A DNA stretch of 64,000 nucleotides from a bacterium (GCA_028821265.1 JAPPGU010000036.1:1-64000); one strand, 5' to 3'; counted from the first letter of the stretch, positions 32,318-42,082 are shown. Translations and numbers: made by a program. Notes: generated from the letters alone by a model not told the origin.

Positions 32318-33469
32318 TCAGAACGTGCGGATACGGTGCCGGTAGGAGGTCACGTTGACAACGAAGTCCTCCACCGTGTCGCCGCCGAACTTTCGCTGGA
32401 GCTCCTGGGCCGCCACGATGGCCACCATCTGTTCGGCCACTACCCCGGCGGCGGGCACCGCACAGACATCGGAACGCTCCCGGAAGGCCACCTCCGGCTC
32501 CTTGGTAACCACGTTCACGGTGGGGAGCGGGCGCATCACCGTCGACAGCGGCTTCATCGCCACCCGTACCCGCATCGGCTGGCCGGTGGTCATGCCTCCC
32601 TCGATGCCCCCTGCCCGGTCGGTGTTGCGGAAGAACTCTCCGTCCTCGTAGTAGATCTCGTCGTGAGCGACCGAGCCCCGGCGCCGGCACGACCGCAGAC
32701 CGTCGCCGATCTCCACCGCCTTCATGGCCTGGATCGACATCAGCGCCTCCGCCAGGCGGGCTTCCATACGCCGGTCCCAGTGGTCGTAAGAGCCGACGCC
32801 GGGCGGCAGGCCGTAGACCAGCACCTCCACCACACCCCCGAGCGTGTCGCGGTCAGCCTTGGCCCGCTCGATCTCGGCCACCATCATCGCCTCGGCGTCT
32901 GTCCCGAACGCCCTCACCGATGACGCGTCGATGGTGGGCAGGTCCTCAATGGTGGGCAGGTCCTCGGAATCGGAGACGGCCTCGCCGATGGCGACCACAT
33001 GGCTGACCACCGTGGCGCCGATGCTGGCCAGCAGTTGCTTGGCGAGGTAGCCGGCCACGGTACGGGCCGCGGTCTCGCGGGCCGATGCCCGCTCCAGGAT
33101 GTTGCGGGCGTCCTTGGTGTCGTACTTGAGCATTCCCACCAGGTCGGCGTGCCCCGGCCGGGGGGTTGTCATGGGCCGCTTGGGAACGCCCGGGTCGGGC
33201 GACATCTCCTCCTGCCAGCGCGGCCACTCGGTATTGCGGATGATCACAGCCACCGGAGAGCCGAGGGTCCGACCATGGCGTATCCCACCCATGATCTCCA
33301 GCTCGTCCTTCTCGATCTTCATGCGTGCGCCCCGCCCGTAACCGAGACGGCGTCGGGCCAGCTCGTATCCGAGCCCCTGGCGCGACACCTCCAACCCGGC
33401 CGGAAGCCCTTCGACGATGGTCACCAGCCCCGGCCCGTGAGACTCACCGGCGGTAAGAAAACGGAACAT
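32318..33469 (-). CDS. aroC: chorismate synthase
   Basis: MFRFLTAGESHGPGLVTIVEGLPAGLEV, RPGHADLVGMLKYDTKDARNILERASARETAARTVAG. Confidence 0.97.
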   Translation of the reverse strand: MFRFLTAGESHGPGLVTIVEGLPAGLEVSRQGLGYELARRRLGYGRGARMKIEKDELEIMGGIRHGRTLGSPVAVIIRNTEWPRWQEEMSPDPGVPKRPMTTPRPGHADLVGMLKYDTKDARNILERASARETAARTVAGYLAKQLLASIGATVVSHVVAIGEAVSDSEDLPTIEDLPTIDASSVRAFGTDAEAMMVAEIERAKADRDTLGGVVEVLVYGLPPGVGSYDHWDRRMEARLAEALMSIQAMKAVEIGDGLRSCRRRGSVAHDEIYYEDGEFFRNTDRAGGIEGGMTTGQPMRVRVAMKPLSTVMRPLPTVNVVTKEPEVAFRERSDVCAVPAAGVVAEQMVAIVAAQELQRKFGGDTVEDFVVNVTSYRHRIRTF

Positions 33470-33593
33470 GCCCCGGATGCTACCCCGCCCAGACCCTGAT
33501 ACCGCGACGGCGCCCGGGCGCTGGACGGATCCCTGGTCCGGCCAGGTCCGAAAGGTAGGCTTACCCGGCGCGAGAGGCTGTAGGGAGGGACGA

Positions 33594-34661
33594 TTGTCGT
33601 TACGGGATGTCATCGAGACGATCAGGAGACTGCCGACGCCTGACAGTGAGACAGCCGCCAAGTTCCAGATCATTCGACCGGTTCTGGATGGTCTCGGCTG
33701 GGACACTGCCAACCCGGAGGTACTTTGGGAACACCCTGTCGGGGGCAGCAAGAGCGGTGGGAAGGTAGACATCGCCCTGAGGGGTCGGCGTCGTCTCGTT
33801 GCCCTAATTGAGGCAAAGGCGCCGCACCAAGATCTCAATAAGCATGTGGCGCAAGTCCTGGGCTACGCGTTCTACGAAGGCATCAATATCTGCGTCCTCA
33901 CCAATGGCCTGGAGTGGAAGCTCTACCTTCCGAAAGAGGATGGCAAGCCAGAGGAACGTTGCTTCGCCAGCCTTGACCTGAGGAAGGGCGAGTTGGATCA
34001 GATATCGGAGGACCTGGAAGCCTTCCTAGGAAAAGAAAACCTGCTGAGCGGGCGTTCCGAGAGGCGAGCCAAGGAGGTCCACCGCATCAAGACGAAGCTC
34101 CCCGGTATCTGGTCACGGATGGTGCAAGAACCGACCGAGAAGCTGGTCGAGTTGATCATCGACCAAGCCTATGGGGAACTGAAACTTCGACCCGCTCCTG
34201 AGCAAGTCAAGGCCGTGCTACACGGCTCGCCAGTGCCGCCCAGGTCCCCCCGGGAAATCCAGCGGCCCCACGCCCGCGGCACGGCCTCGACGGCAGAACC
34301 CCAGGATTCGCAGCCGAAGCGCCGCTCCCCAAAGCGAGGACCAAAGATTGTGTCCTACGAACTATGGAGCGAACGACACGAAGTGAGCACATGGAAAGGA
34401 CTGCTTATAGGCGTGGCCGAGGCCTTATACCAGCGGCACGGGCAGAGCTTTGCCGATCGCATTCTGGACCTGCAGGGTAGAAAGCACCCGTATGCCTCTC
34501 GCAGCGAGAACGATGTCCGAGCCCCGAAAGTAGTTGGAACCTCCGGGATCTACCTGCATACGAATCTCTCATCCGCCATGATCATCCGTCGAACGAACGA
34601 GCTCATGGAGTTGTTCGGATATCCGGACGACGACCTCATGATCGAGACCCGGACCGATTAG
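33594..34661 (+). CDS. type I restriction R-subunit N-terminal-like (PD-(D/E)xK) stand-alone protein
   Basis: GGKVDIALRGRRRLVALIEAKAPHQDLNKHVAQVLGYAFYEGINICVLTNGLEWKLY matches HsdR_N-type nuclease domain; C-terminal unrelated domain; TTG start with AGGGAGG SD. Confidence 0.7.
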   Translation: MSLRDVIETIRRLPTPDSETAAKFQIIRPVLDGLGWDTANPEVLWEHPVGGSKSGGKVDIALRGRRRLVALIEAKAPHQDLNKHVAQVLGYAFYEGINICVLTNGLEWKLYLPKEDGKPEERCFASLDLRKGELDQISEDLEAFLGKENLLSGRSERRAKEVHRIKTKLPGIWSRMVQEPTEKLVELIIDQAYGELKLRPAPEQVKAVLHGSPVPPRSPREIQRPHARGTASTAEPQDSQPKRRSPKRGPKIVSYELWSERHEVSTWKGLLIGVAEALYQRHGQSFADRILDLQGRKHPYASRSENDVRAPKVVGTSGIYLHTNLSSAMIIRRTNELMELFGYPDDDLMIETRTD

Positions 34662-34739
34662 AACGAGGGTGACGGCGGCCCCCTGAACGCTCTCGTCCAG
34701 AAGGCCGCCACCGCATGCGGCGATCCTATCTCGCCGGGG

Positions 34740-35870
34740 TCAGCTTCCCGAGCCCTCGTCACCCCCAGGTCCGCGTTCGCCGGACCCTTCTGTTCCTTCG
34801 CGACCCTCAGCGCCTTCGCCGCCTTCCGAACCCGCTCCGGCGGAGCCGTGCTCACCGGAAGCCTCGGCGCCGCTCGGGCCTACCTCGGCATGCGGGCTCC
34901 AGCCGTCGAACGGCGTGGCAGTGGCCGGTAGGAAGACGTAGGCGATCTCGCCCGGTCTCAGGTCCACGGGGTTGGTCGGGCCGAGCTCGACACCGTTGGA
35001 GAGATGCACCTCCACCCGGACCCTGTCCAGGACGTCGGCTGTCAGATTCTCGACGGCCCCGACGAACGCGTTGGAGGCCGGGTCGTAGGCCATGACCAGG
35101 CGGGCTCCGGCGCGTACCTCGTCGAAGACGTCCGTCAACGCCAACCGATTGCCCGACTCCTCGCCAAGACCACTCTCAGAACCCTCGGAACCTTCACCGG
35201 CCCCGAGGCCTTCAGACCCCTCGGCGTTGCCCGTGGTGGTCTTCTTGACAGGAGCAGTAGCTCGATGCTCGCGGGAGCCCTCCCCGGCCCCGGAGCCTTC
35301 AAACCCCTCGGAACCTTCCGAGCTCTCGCCGCCGGGGCCGTGCTCCCCGGACCCCTCGGCGCCGGCGGAACCCACCTCGGCGTGCGGGCTCCAACCGTCG
35401 AAAGGAGAGGCGGTGGCCGGAAGCCGGACGTCGACGATCTCGCCCGGCGCCAGGTCCAACGGGGTGGTCGGACCGAGCTCCACACCGTTGGAGAGATGCA
35501 CCTCCACGCGGACCCTGTCGAGGACCTCGGTTGTCACGTTCTCCACGGCGCCTACGAACATGTTGGAAGCGGGGTCGTAGGTCATGACCAGGCGGGCGCC
35601 GGCCCGAACCTGATCGAAGGTATCGGTCAACGCCAACCGGCTACCCGACTCCTCACCGAGACCGCTTCCAGCGCCGGTCACAGCGACCTCCCGGACGGCC
35701 GGTGCGCTTCCACCGTTCCCTCCGGCATCACTTCCGCACGCTGCCAAGCCCGCGGCCAGGGCGACGGAAGCCACCCCGGCCCCCAACCACCGGACCCACT
35801 TGATAGCCCTGCGTTCCGAAGAGCCTCCGGACTCGGTCTGCCGGTTCTCCGGGCGTTCCTGATTACGCAT
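34740..35870 (-). CDS. secreted/lipoprotein-like protein with two copies of a ~90-aa domain joined by Gly/Ser/Glu-rich linker
   Basis: VASVALAAGLAACGSD lipobox; duplicated RLALTD.FD.VRAGARLVM.YDPASN.FVGAVEN.T..VLDRVRVEVHLSNGVELGPT. Confidence 0.75.
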   Translation of the reverse strand: MRNQERPENRQTESGGSSERRAIKWVRWLGAGVASVALAAGLAACGSDAGGNGGSAPAVREVAVTGAGSGLGEESGSRLALTDTFDQVRAGARLVMTYDPASNMFVGAVENVTTEVLDRVRVEVHLSNGVELGPTTPLDLAPGEIVDVRLPATASPFDGWSPHAEVGSAGAEGSGEHGPGGESSEGSEGFEGSGAGEGSREHRATAPVKKTTTGNAEGSEGLGAGEGSEGSESGLGEESGNRLALTDVFDEVRAGARLVMAYDPASNAFVGAVENLTADVLDRVRVEVHLSNGVELGPTNPVDLRPGEIAYVFLPATATPFDGWSPHAEVGPSGAEASGEHGSAGAGSEGGEGAEGREGTEGSGERGPGGDEGSGS

Positions 35871-36160
35871 GATCTTCTCCTTATCAGCTGGACGATCAAT
35901 GTCGAGGCCATCGTGCGTGTCCAGCCTGTGAGTTTCCTGAACGCCGCCTGAGAGCTAGCTGAGAATCCGGAACCGGTCCCCCCGGCTCCGCAAGGAATCG
36001 GGCTTAGCCAAGATCGACAAGACGGCCCGCCGAGATCTGCTGGGGCTGACCCTGGCCATCTGTTGAAACACAGCCAGTAGGTAACATCTACTACAGATCG
36101 CAATGAGTGTCTGACAAATGATAGGCACACGGGCAGGTCGCGGCTACCCTGACAATCGGG

Positions 36161-37441
36161 ATGACGAGCTTCCTGGTCAGGGGTCCGACCCGGCTGCACG
36201 GGCACTTCGAGCCGTCGGGCAATAAGAACGCTGCTCTACCCATAATCGCCGCCTGCCTCCTGACCGAAGAACCGGTCACATTGCACAACGTGCCGCTCAT
36301 CGGTGACGTCAAGTCCCTGCTCCTCATTCTCGAGGGCATGGGGGCGTCGATCACCAGTCCCGAGCCGGGGACCTTGCAAATCCACTGCAACGGCATGACC
36401 GGTTCGGAAATCTCCGAGGAGCAGGCCAGCATCATCCGGGCTTCCATCCTGCTGGCCGGCCCTTCCCTGGCCCGCTTCGGCGAGGTCAACCTCCCCCCAC
36501 CGGGTGGTGACGTGATCGGGCGGCGCCGGATCGATTCCCACGTGCATGCTCTCGAGGGACTCGGCGCCTCCTACAGCTTCTTGAACGGTCACCGGTTCCG
36601 GGCCGGAACGCTCAAGGGATCGGTGGTGTTCATGGACGAGCCTTCCGTGACCGGCACCGAGAACCTGATCATGGCTTCCGTGCTCGCCGAGGGTCACACC
36701 ACCATCGAGAACGCCGCCTGCGAACCGCACGTCCAGGACCTGTGCCACTTCCTCAACACCCTCGGCGCCCGCATCTCCGGCATCGGCAGCAACATCCTCC
36801 AGATCGATGGCGTGGAGCGCTTGGGCGGCGGCGAGCACACCATCTGCCCCGACCACATCGAGGTGGGGAGCATCATGGCGCTGGCTGCCGTGACCCGATC
36901 CCCCATCACCATCGGTGGGTACCTGCCGGAGATGAACAAGCCGATCGATCTGGGCTGGGCTCGCCTGGGCATCAAGTACGACGCTCTGCCGGACGGCATC
37001 GCCCAGATGCGCTTCAACGGACCGCTTAACGTGCTACCCGACCTCGGCGGCGCCACCCCCAAGATCGAGGACGGGCCGTGGCCGTCCTTCCCGGCCGATC
37101 TGACCAGCATCGCCTTGGTGGCCGCCACCCAGGCCTACGGTTCGATCCTCATCCACGAGAAGATGTTCGAGTCGAGGATGTTCTTCGTGGACCGCCTGAT
37201 CGTCATGGGCGCCCAGATAGTGCTGTGCGATCCTCACCGGGCGGTGGTCATGGGACCCAACAAGTTGACGGCCAGCACCATGTCCAGCCCCGACATCCGG
37301 GCCGGTATGGCGCTTCTCATCGCGGCGCTGGTGGCCGAGGGCGAGAGCGTGATCCACAACGCCGAGCAGATCGAGCGGGGTTACGAGGCGATCGACACCC
37401 GGCTCGGGGCCATGGGCGCCGACATCCGGCGGGTCGGCTGA
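36161..37441 (+). CDS. murA: UDP-N-acetylglucosamine 1-carboxyvinyltransferase (Asp in place of the catalytic Cys)
   Basis: HFEPSGNKNAALPIIAA, LPPPGGDVIGRRRIDSHVHALEGLGA. Confidence 0.88.
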   Translation: MTSFLVRGPTRLHGHFEPSGNKNAALPIIAACLLTEEPVTLHNVPLIGDVKSLLLILEGMGASITSPEPGTLQIHCNGMTGSEISEEQASIIRASILLAGPSLARFGEVNLPPPGGDVIGRRRIDSHVHALEGLGASYSFLNGHRFRAGTLKGSVVFMDEPSVTGTENLIMASVLAEGHTTIENAACEPHVQDLCHFLNTLGARISGIGSNILQIDGVERLGGGEHTICPDHIEVGSIMALAAVTRSPITIGGYLPEMNKPIDLGWARLGIKYDALPDGIAQMRFNGPLNVLPDLGGATPKIEDGPWPSFPADLTSIALVAATQAYGSILIHEKMFESRMFFVDRLIVMGAQIVLCDPHRAVVMGPNKLTASTMSSPDIRAGMALLIAALVAEGESVIHNAEQIERGYEAIDTRLGAMGADIRRVG

Positions 37442-37468
37442 ACCACCGCTCTCCTGTTATCCGGGGCC

Positions 37469-38242
37469 CTATGCGCCGCGGGGATCCCAGGTGAAGTAGC
37501 GGGTGATGACCAACATACCGAACACCAGCCAGAGGCCCATCACCCCCAAGTGCTCCCACCCGATGATCGCCCCTTCGTGGAACGGGTCGAATGCCTCACG
37601 GAACGGTCCGGCGAAGTGCTTCAACGGGAAGACATCGCCCAGGATGACCAGCCACTGCGGCGCATCGTCCAGCGGGATGAAGATCCCCGAAACGAAGGCC
37701 ATCGGCAGGAACACGCCATTGGCGGCGGCGGGGGACGAGTCGGCGTTCCTGAGCGACGCGCACACCGCCAAGCCGAGCGCCGAGAACGTGGCGATCCCCA
37801 CCACGAAGACCAGCAGGGCGCTGCCGAGGTTGTCCCACACCATCCGGAAGTCGAAGAAGGCCCACCCCAGGACGAACATCAGGCCCACCGACAGCACGGC
37901 CATCCAGACCCCGGAGCCGATTCGCCCGGCCATGTATACCCAGGCGGGGAGCGGTGTGCCCCGGACCCGTTTGAGAATCCCCTGGTCCCGGGCGTAGGAC
38001 ACTCCGATCGCCAGGTTGCTGAACGATGAAGACACCGCGGCGAACACGGCCATGGCCGGGGCGAAGAACTGGGCGAAGCTATAGCCACTCCATTCTTGGT
38101 CCCCGAAGATGACGCTGAACAGCACCAGGAAGATGACCGGTAGCGCCAGGGTGAAGAAGGCGGCGGCCGGCGTCCGCCAGAACAGGCGGTTGTTGTGGCG
38201 GATCTGACCCCAGACGAGGGACAGGTAACGGGCGGGGCTCAT
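37469..38242 (-). CDS. ABC-2 type transporter permease
   Basis: hydrophobic multi-span protein, FFTLALPVIFLVLFSVIFGD; paired with ATPase. Confidence 0.88.
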   Translation of the reverse strand: MSPARYLSLVWGQIRHNNRLFWRTPAAAFFTLALPVIFLVLFSVIFGDQEWSGYSFAQFFAPAMAVFAAVSSSFSNLAIGVSYARDQGILKRVRGTPLPAWVYMAGRIGSGVWMAVLSVGLMFVLGWAFFDFRMVWDNLGSALLVFVVGIATFSALGLAVCASLRNADSSPAAANGVFLPMAFVSGIFIPLDDAPQWLVILGDVFPLKHFAGPFREAFDPFHEGAIIGWEHLGVMGLWLVFGMLVITRYFTWDPRGA

Positions 38243-39150
38243 GATGGCCGACCCCCGTTCTCGGTCTCGCCCACGATGTCGAGGTATACGTCCTCGAGGC
38301 TGGGCCGGGTCACTTCCAGGCCGCCCAACTCGACCCCCCGCTCCGTGGCCCAGGTCGTCAACTCGAGCAGATCGGTGGTCACCGAGGTGGATCGGTAGGT
38401 GACGGTGTGGCCGGTCATGTCCGGTCCGCCCTCCAATCGAGGAAGCCCGTCCGCGCCTTCGGCGGTGAACGAGATGGTGCTGAACGCCCGGCCCTCGCCC
38501 AGCGCGTCAGCCGTTCCTTCGGCAACTATGGAGCCGCCGGACAGGACGATGATCCGATCCGCCAGGTGCTGAGCCTCGTCCAGGTAATGGGTGGTGAGCA
38601 GGATCGTCTTGCCGAGGTTGGTCAAGCCTTCGATCATCGCCCACGATTTGCGGCGCGCCGACGGATCGAACCCCGTGGTGGGCTCGTCCAGGAACACCAG
38701 ATCGGGATCCCCGGCCAGACCCAGTGCGAGGTCGAGCCTGCGTTTCTGCCCGCCGGAGAGGGTCTTGATGCGGGCATCGGCCTTGCCGTCCAGCCCTACC
38801 AGGTTGATCAACTCGTCCGTGGGCAGCCGGCGGGAATAGGACCGGGCGTAGACATCGATGGCCTCCCGGACCGTCAGCACCACCTCGATACCGGTCTCCT
38901 GGAGGACGATTCCGATCCGATCGCGAAACTCCCTCCCGCCGGACGACGGATCGTGGCCCAGCACGCTGATCGTGCCGCCGTCCGCCCGCCGGTAGCCCTC
39001 CAGGATCTCCACCGCGGTGGTCTTGCCGGCGCCGTTCGGCCCGAGGATCGCGAGCACTTCGCCCTCATTGACCGTGAAGCTGACCCCGGCGAGCGCGGTG
39101 ACGGGACCGTAGCTCTTGGTCAGGCCTTCGACAGTGATTGCTGGGGACAT
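38239..39150 (-). CDS. ABC transporter ATP-binding protein (DrrA-like)
   Basis: LGPNGAGKTTAVEILEGYRRADGG, LSGGQKRRLDLALGLAGDPDLVFLDEPTTGFDP. Confidence 0.94.
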   Translation of the reverse strand: MSPAITVEGLTKSYGPVTALAGVSFTVNEGEVLAILGPNGAGKTTAVEILEGYRRADGGTISVLGHDPSSGGREFRDRIGIVLQETGIEVVLTVREAIDVYARSYSRRLPTDELINLVGLDGKADARIKTLSGGQKRRLDLALGLAGDPDLVFLDEPTTGFDPSARRKSWAMIEGLTNLGKTILLTTHYLDEAQHLADRIIVLSGGSIVAEGTADALGEGRAFSTISFTAEGADGLPRLEGGPDMTGHTVTYRSTSVTTDLLELTTWATERGVELGGLEVTRPSLEDVYLDIVGETENGGRPS

Positions 39151-39234
39151 GTTCGATCCGGAAGAGAGGATGCGGAGACGATACTCACCTTGAGTTTGTA
39201 TCGCAAACCACGTGATCGGAGCGAAGGTGATCGG

Positions 39235-39307
39235 TGGCCAGGCCCGGCGTCGATCCGGGGACCTCTGCTTTTTCAGAGCAGCGCTCTACCGACTGAGCTA
39301 CCTGGCC
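39235..39307 (-). tRNA. tRNA-Phe(GAA)
   Basis: GGCCAGGTAGCTCAGTCGGTAGAGCGCTGCTCTGAAAAAGCAGAGGTCCCCGGATCGACGCCGGGCCTGGCCA; anticodon loop CTGAAAA; 3' CCA not fully encoded. Confidence 0.93.
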
Positions 39308-39330
39308 GCTGAGCTACGAGAACCGTCTCC

Positions 39331-39434
39331 GAGGAGGGCGCTGAAAGGACGGGGATGGGTTGACCCCCGATTCCCCGACCTGCGATCTTCCAGCCGGCTA
39401 TCGGGCCAACTGGACACTCTTCAGTACCCTCCGA
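39331..39434 (+). repeat. R1 copy b, between two tRNA genes
   Basis: GAGGAGGGCGCTGAAAGGACGGGGATGGGTTG...GGGCCAACTGGACACTCTTCAGTACCCTCC. Confidence 0.85.
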
Positions 39435-39448
39435 GCGGCTGGTCCTCG

Positions 39449-39526
39449 TGGCGGGGACGACGGGATTTGAACCCGCGACCTCCGGCTTGACAGGCCGGCG
39501 TGAACTCCAGGCTTCACCACGCCCCC
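39449..39526 (-). tRNA. tRNA-Asp(GTC), CCA encoded
   Basis: GGGGGCGTGGTGAAGCCTGGAGTTCACGCCGGCCTGTCAAGCCGGAGGTCGCGGGTTCAAATCCCGTCGTCCCCGCCA. Confidence 0.95.
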
Positions 39527-39641
39527 GTACCGCCCCACCAGACTAACCCGCTCCCGCACGAGAAGCCAGAGAACCGGGTGGAGCCCGGGATTATAGGACT
39601 GTCCGAATGGTTCTCTGCGCTAGAACTCAACTGTCGATTGA

Positions 39642-40676
39642 TCAGTCGAGGGCCGAGCCCATCACCTCCAATAGGACGTCCACGTCATGGTCGTCCACGT
39701 CGAGATGGGTGACTATGCGGCAGGTTCGCTCATCCCGGGGTGAGATGAGCACGCCCGCCCGGCGTGCGGTCTCGATCAGCTCAGCTGAGCCCGGGCCGTC
39801 CGACGTCATCCGGAATATCACGATGTTCGTCTCCACCGGCAACACGCTCGCCACCCGGGCCATCCCGGACATGGCCGCCCCGATCCGGGCCGCCCGGGCA
39901 TGGTCATCCGCCATCCGATCAACATGATGGTCGAGCGCGTAGAGGCCCATCGCGGCGATGATGCCGGACTGGCGCATCGCCCCACCCCACTGCTGCTTCC
40001 ATCGCCAGGCCCGATCGATGAAGTCCCGGCTGCCGGCCATCACCGCCCCGACCCCTGCGCCAAGACCCTTGGTCAGGTCGACCCAGACGCTGTCCATCCC
40101 CTCGGCGAAACGAGCCGCCGGGACTCCGGTTGCTACCACCGCGTTCAGCAGGCGGGCGCCGTCCATGTGGGTGACGAGGCCCGCGCCGTGGGCCACCTCC
40201 GCCACCTCGTCTATGACCTCGATAGGCCAGATCGCCCCCCCGGCCAGGTTGGCGGTCTGCTCGATCGACACCAGCCGGGAGGGGGGCATGTACCGGGACT
40301 TGGGCCGGATGGCCCGAGCGACCTGCTCACCCGTGAACCTCCCGTGATCCCCGTCAAGCGGGTGGACCATGGCGCCGGCCAGAGCCGCCGGGCCACCCGA
40401 CTCGTAGCCGATGATGTGGCTGCTCCAATGCGCGATCACCTCATCTCCGGGATCTACGTGGACCTTGATGGCGATCTCGTTGCACATGGTGCCTGACGGC
40501 AGGAACAAGGCCGCCTCCTTGCCCAGCAACTCGGCAACGCGGCTCTCCAGCCGGGAGGTGGTGGGGTCGGTGCCCAACTGCTCGTCTCCGACATCAGCGT
40601 CCAGGACCGTGGCCCGCATCCCCGCCGTCGGCTTGGTCTGGGTGTCGGAGTGGAAGTTGTGCATCACGGCCTCCAT
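39642..40676 (-). CDS. threonine aldolase / beta-eliminating lyase family
   Basis: FHSDTQTKPTAGMRATVLDADVGDEQLGTDPTTSRLESRVAELLGKEAALFLPSGTMCNEIA, THMDGARLLNAVVATG. Confidence 0.9.
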   Translation of the reverse strand: MEAVMHNFHSDTQTKPTAGMRATVLDADVGDEQLGTDPTTSRLESRVAELLGKEAALFLPSGTMCNEIAIKVHVDPGDEVIAHWSSHIIGYESGGPAALAGAMVHPLDGDHGRFTGEQVARAIRPKSRYMPPSRLVSIEQTANLAGGAIWPIEVIDEVAEVAHGAGLVTHMDGARLLNAVVATGVPAARFAEGMDSVWVDLTKGLGAGVGAVMAGSRDFIDRAWRWKQQWGGAMRQSGIIAAMGLYALDHHVDRMADDHARAARIGAAMSGMARVASVLPVETNIVIFRMTSDGPGSAELIETARRAGVLISPRDERTCRIVTHLDVDDHDVDVLLEVMGSALD

Positions 40677-40807
40677 TGATGGGTGCTGGGAGCGTCCGGC
40701 GGCCGGGCGGCCCCTGACATGATCCCAGGCCTATTGGCCCCATATTCCTAACGCATTAGGAGAAAAAGGCATAACCCATTGGCAAGACACGGCCAGGAGC
40801 CTTGGTC

Positions 40808-42082
40808 CTACTGTCTGGTGACCACCTGGGCGCGTTCGGGGCCTACCGATATCCGGCTCACCGGAAGACCGACCTGATCCTCGATGAACTCGATGTAGCG
40901 ACGGGCCTGGCCGGGAAGGTCCCCGAAGCTCCGGATGTCCGTGATGTCCTCTTCCCAGCCCTCGAACTCCTCGTAGATAGGAGAGCAGTTGTAGAGAACC
41001 CGCTGCTGGCGGGGGAACTCGGAATAGGTGTCACTCCCCGACCGGTAGCCGGTGGCAGCCCGGATCGTATCGAAACCGGACAGGACGTCGAGCTTGGTGA
41101 TGAAGAGCTCGGTGAGCGAGTTGACCCGGCGGGCATAGCGGAGGGCCACGAGGTCGAGCCAGCCGCATCGCCGACGCCGCCCCGTCACCGTGCCGTACTC
41201 GCCGCCCACGTCCACCATGCGATCACCGGCTTCGTCCGACAGCTCGGTGGGGAAGGGACCGCTGCCGACCCGGGATATGTAGGCCTTGGCCACGCCCACA
41301 ACCCGGTCCAGCACCTTGGGACCGACCCCGGCCCCGACCGCCGCCCCCCCGGCGGTTGGGGTGGAGGAGGTGACGAACGGGTAGGTGCCGTGGTCGATGT
41401 CGAGCAGGGTGCCCTGCGCCCCCTCGAAGAGCACGTCCTTCCCACCCGCCAGGGCCTCCCAGATCAGCAGGGAAGTGTCATCCACCATCGGCAGAAGCCG
41501 CTCTGCATAACGGAGGTACTCGTCCACGATCCCCGACGACTTCATCGGAAGCTGGTTGTAGACCCGGGTGAGGATCTTGTTCTTCTCGGTCAGGACGGTC
41601 TCCAGCTTGTCGGAGAAGATCGCCGGGTCGAACAGGTCCTGTACCCGGATTCCGGTGCGGGCGATCTTGTCGGTGTAGGCAGGCCCGATCCCCCTCTTGG
41701 TAGTCCCGATCCGGTTGCGACCCAGGTAGCGCTCCATGACCGTGTCCAGCTTGCGGTGGTAGGGCATGATCAGATGGGCGTTGCCCGAGATGCGAAGCCG
41801 TGACGGGTCGATACCCCGTTCCTCCAGCATGGACATCTCCGCCAGCAACACCTGGGGGTCGATGACCACCCCGGAGGCGATGACCGGCGTAACCCCCGGA
41901 TACATGACCCCCGAAGGCACGAGTGATAGCGCGAAACGCTCCGAACCGACCACGATGGTGTGACCGGCGTTGTTGCCGCCCTGGTAGCGGACCACGTAGT
42001 CGGCATCCCGGGCGAACAGGTCGGTTACCCGGCCCTTGCCCTCGTCACCCCACTGGGCACCCAGCACCACCGTTGCAGGCAT
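40808..42082 (-). CDS. purA: adenylosuccinate synthetase
   Basis: MPATVVLGAQWGDEGKGRVTDLFARDADYVVRYQGGNNAGHTIV. Confidence 0.97.
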   Translation of the reverse strand: MPATVVLGAQWGDEGKGRVTDLFARDADYVVRYQGGNNAGHTIVVGSERFALSLVPSGVMYPGVTPVIASGVVIDPQVLLAEMSMLEERGIDPSRLRISGNAHLIMPYHRKLDTVMERYLGRNRIGTTKRGIGPAYTDKIARTGIRVQDLFDPAIFSDKLETVLTEKNKILTRVYNQLPMKSSGIVDEYLRYAERLLPMVDDTSLLIWEALAGGKDVLFEGAQGTLLDIDHGTYPFVTSSTPTAGGAAVGAGVGPKVLDRVVGVAKAYISRVGSGPFPTELSDEAGDRMVDVGGEYGTVTGRRRRCGWLDLVALRYARRVNSLTELFITKLDVLSGFDTIRAATGYRSGSDTYSEFPRQQRVLYNCSPIYEEFEGWEEDITDIRSFGDLPGQARRYIEFIEDQVGLPVSRISVGPERAQVVTRQ

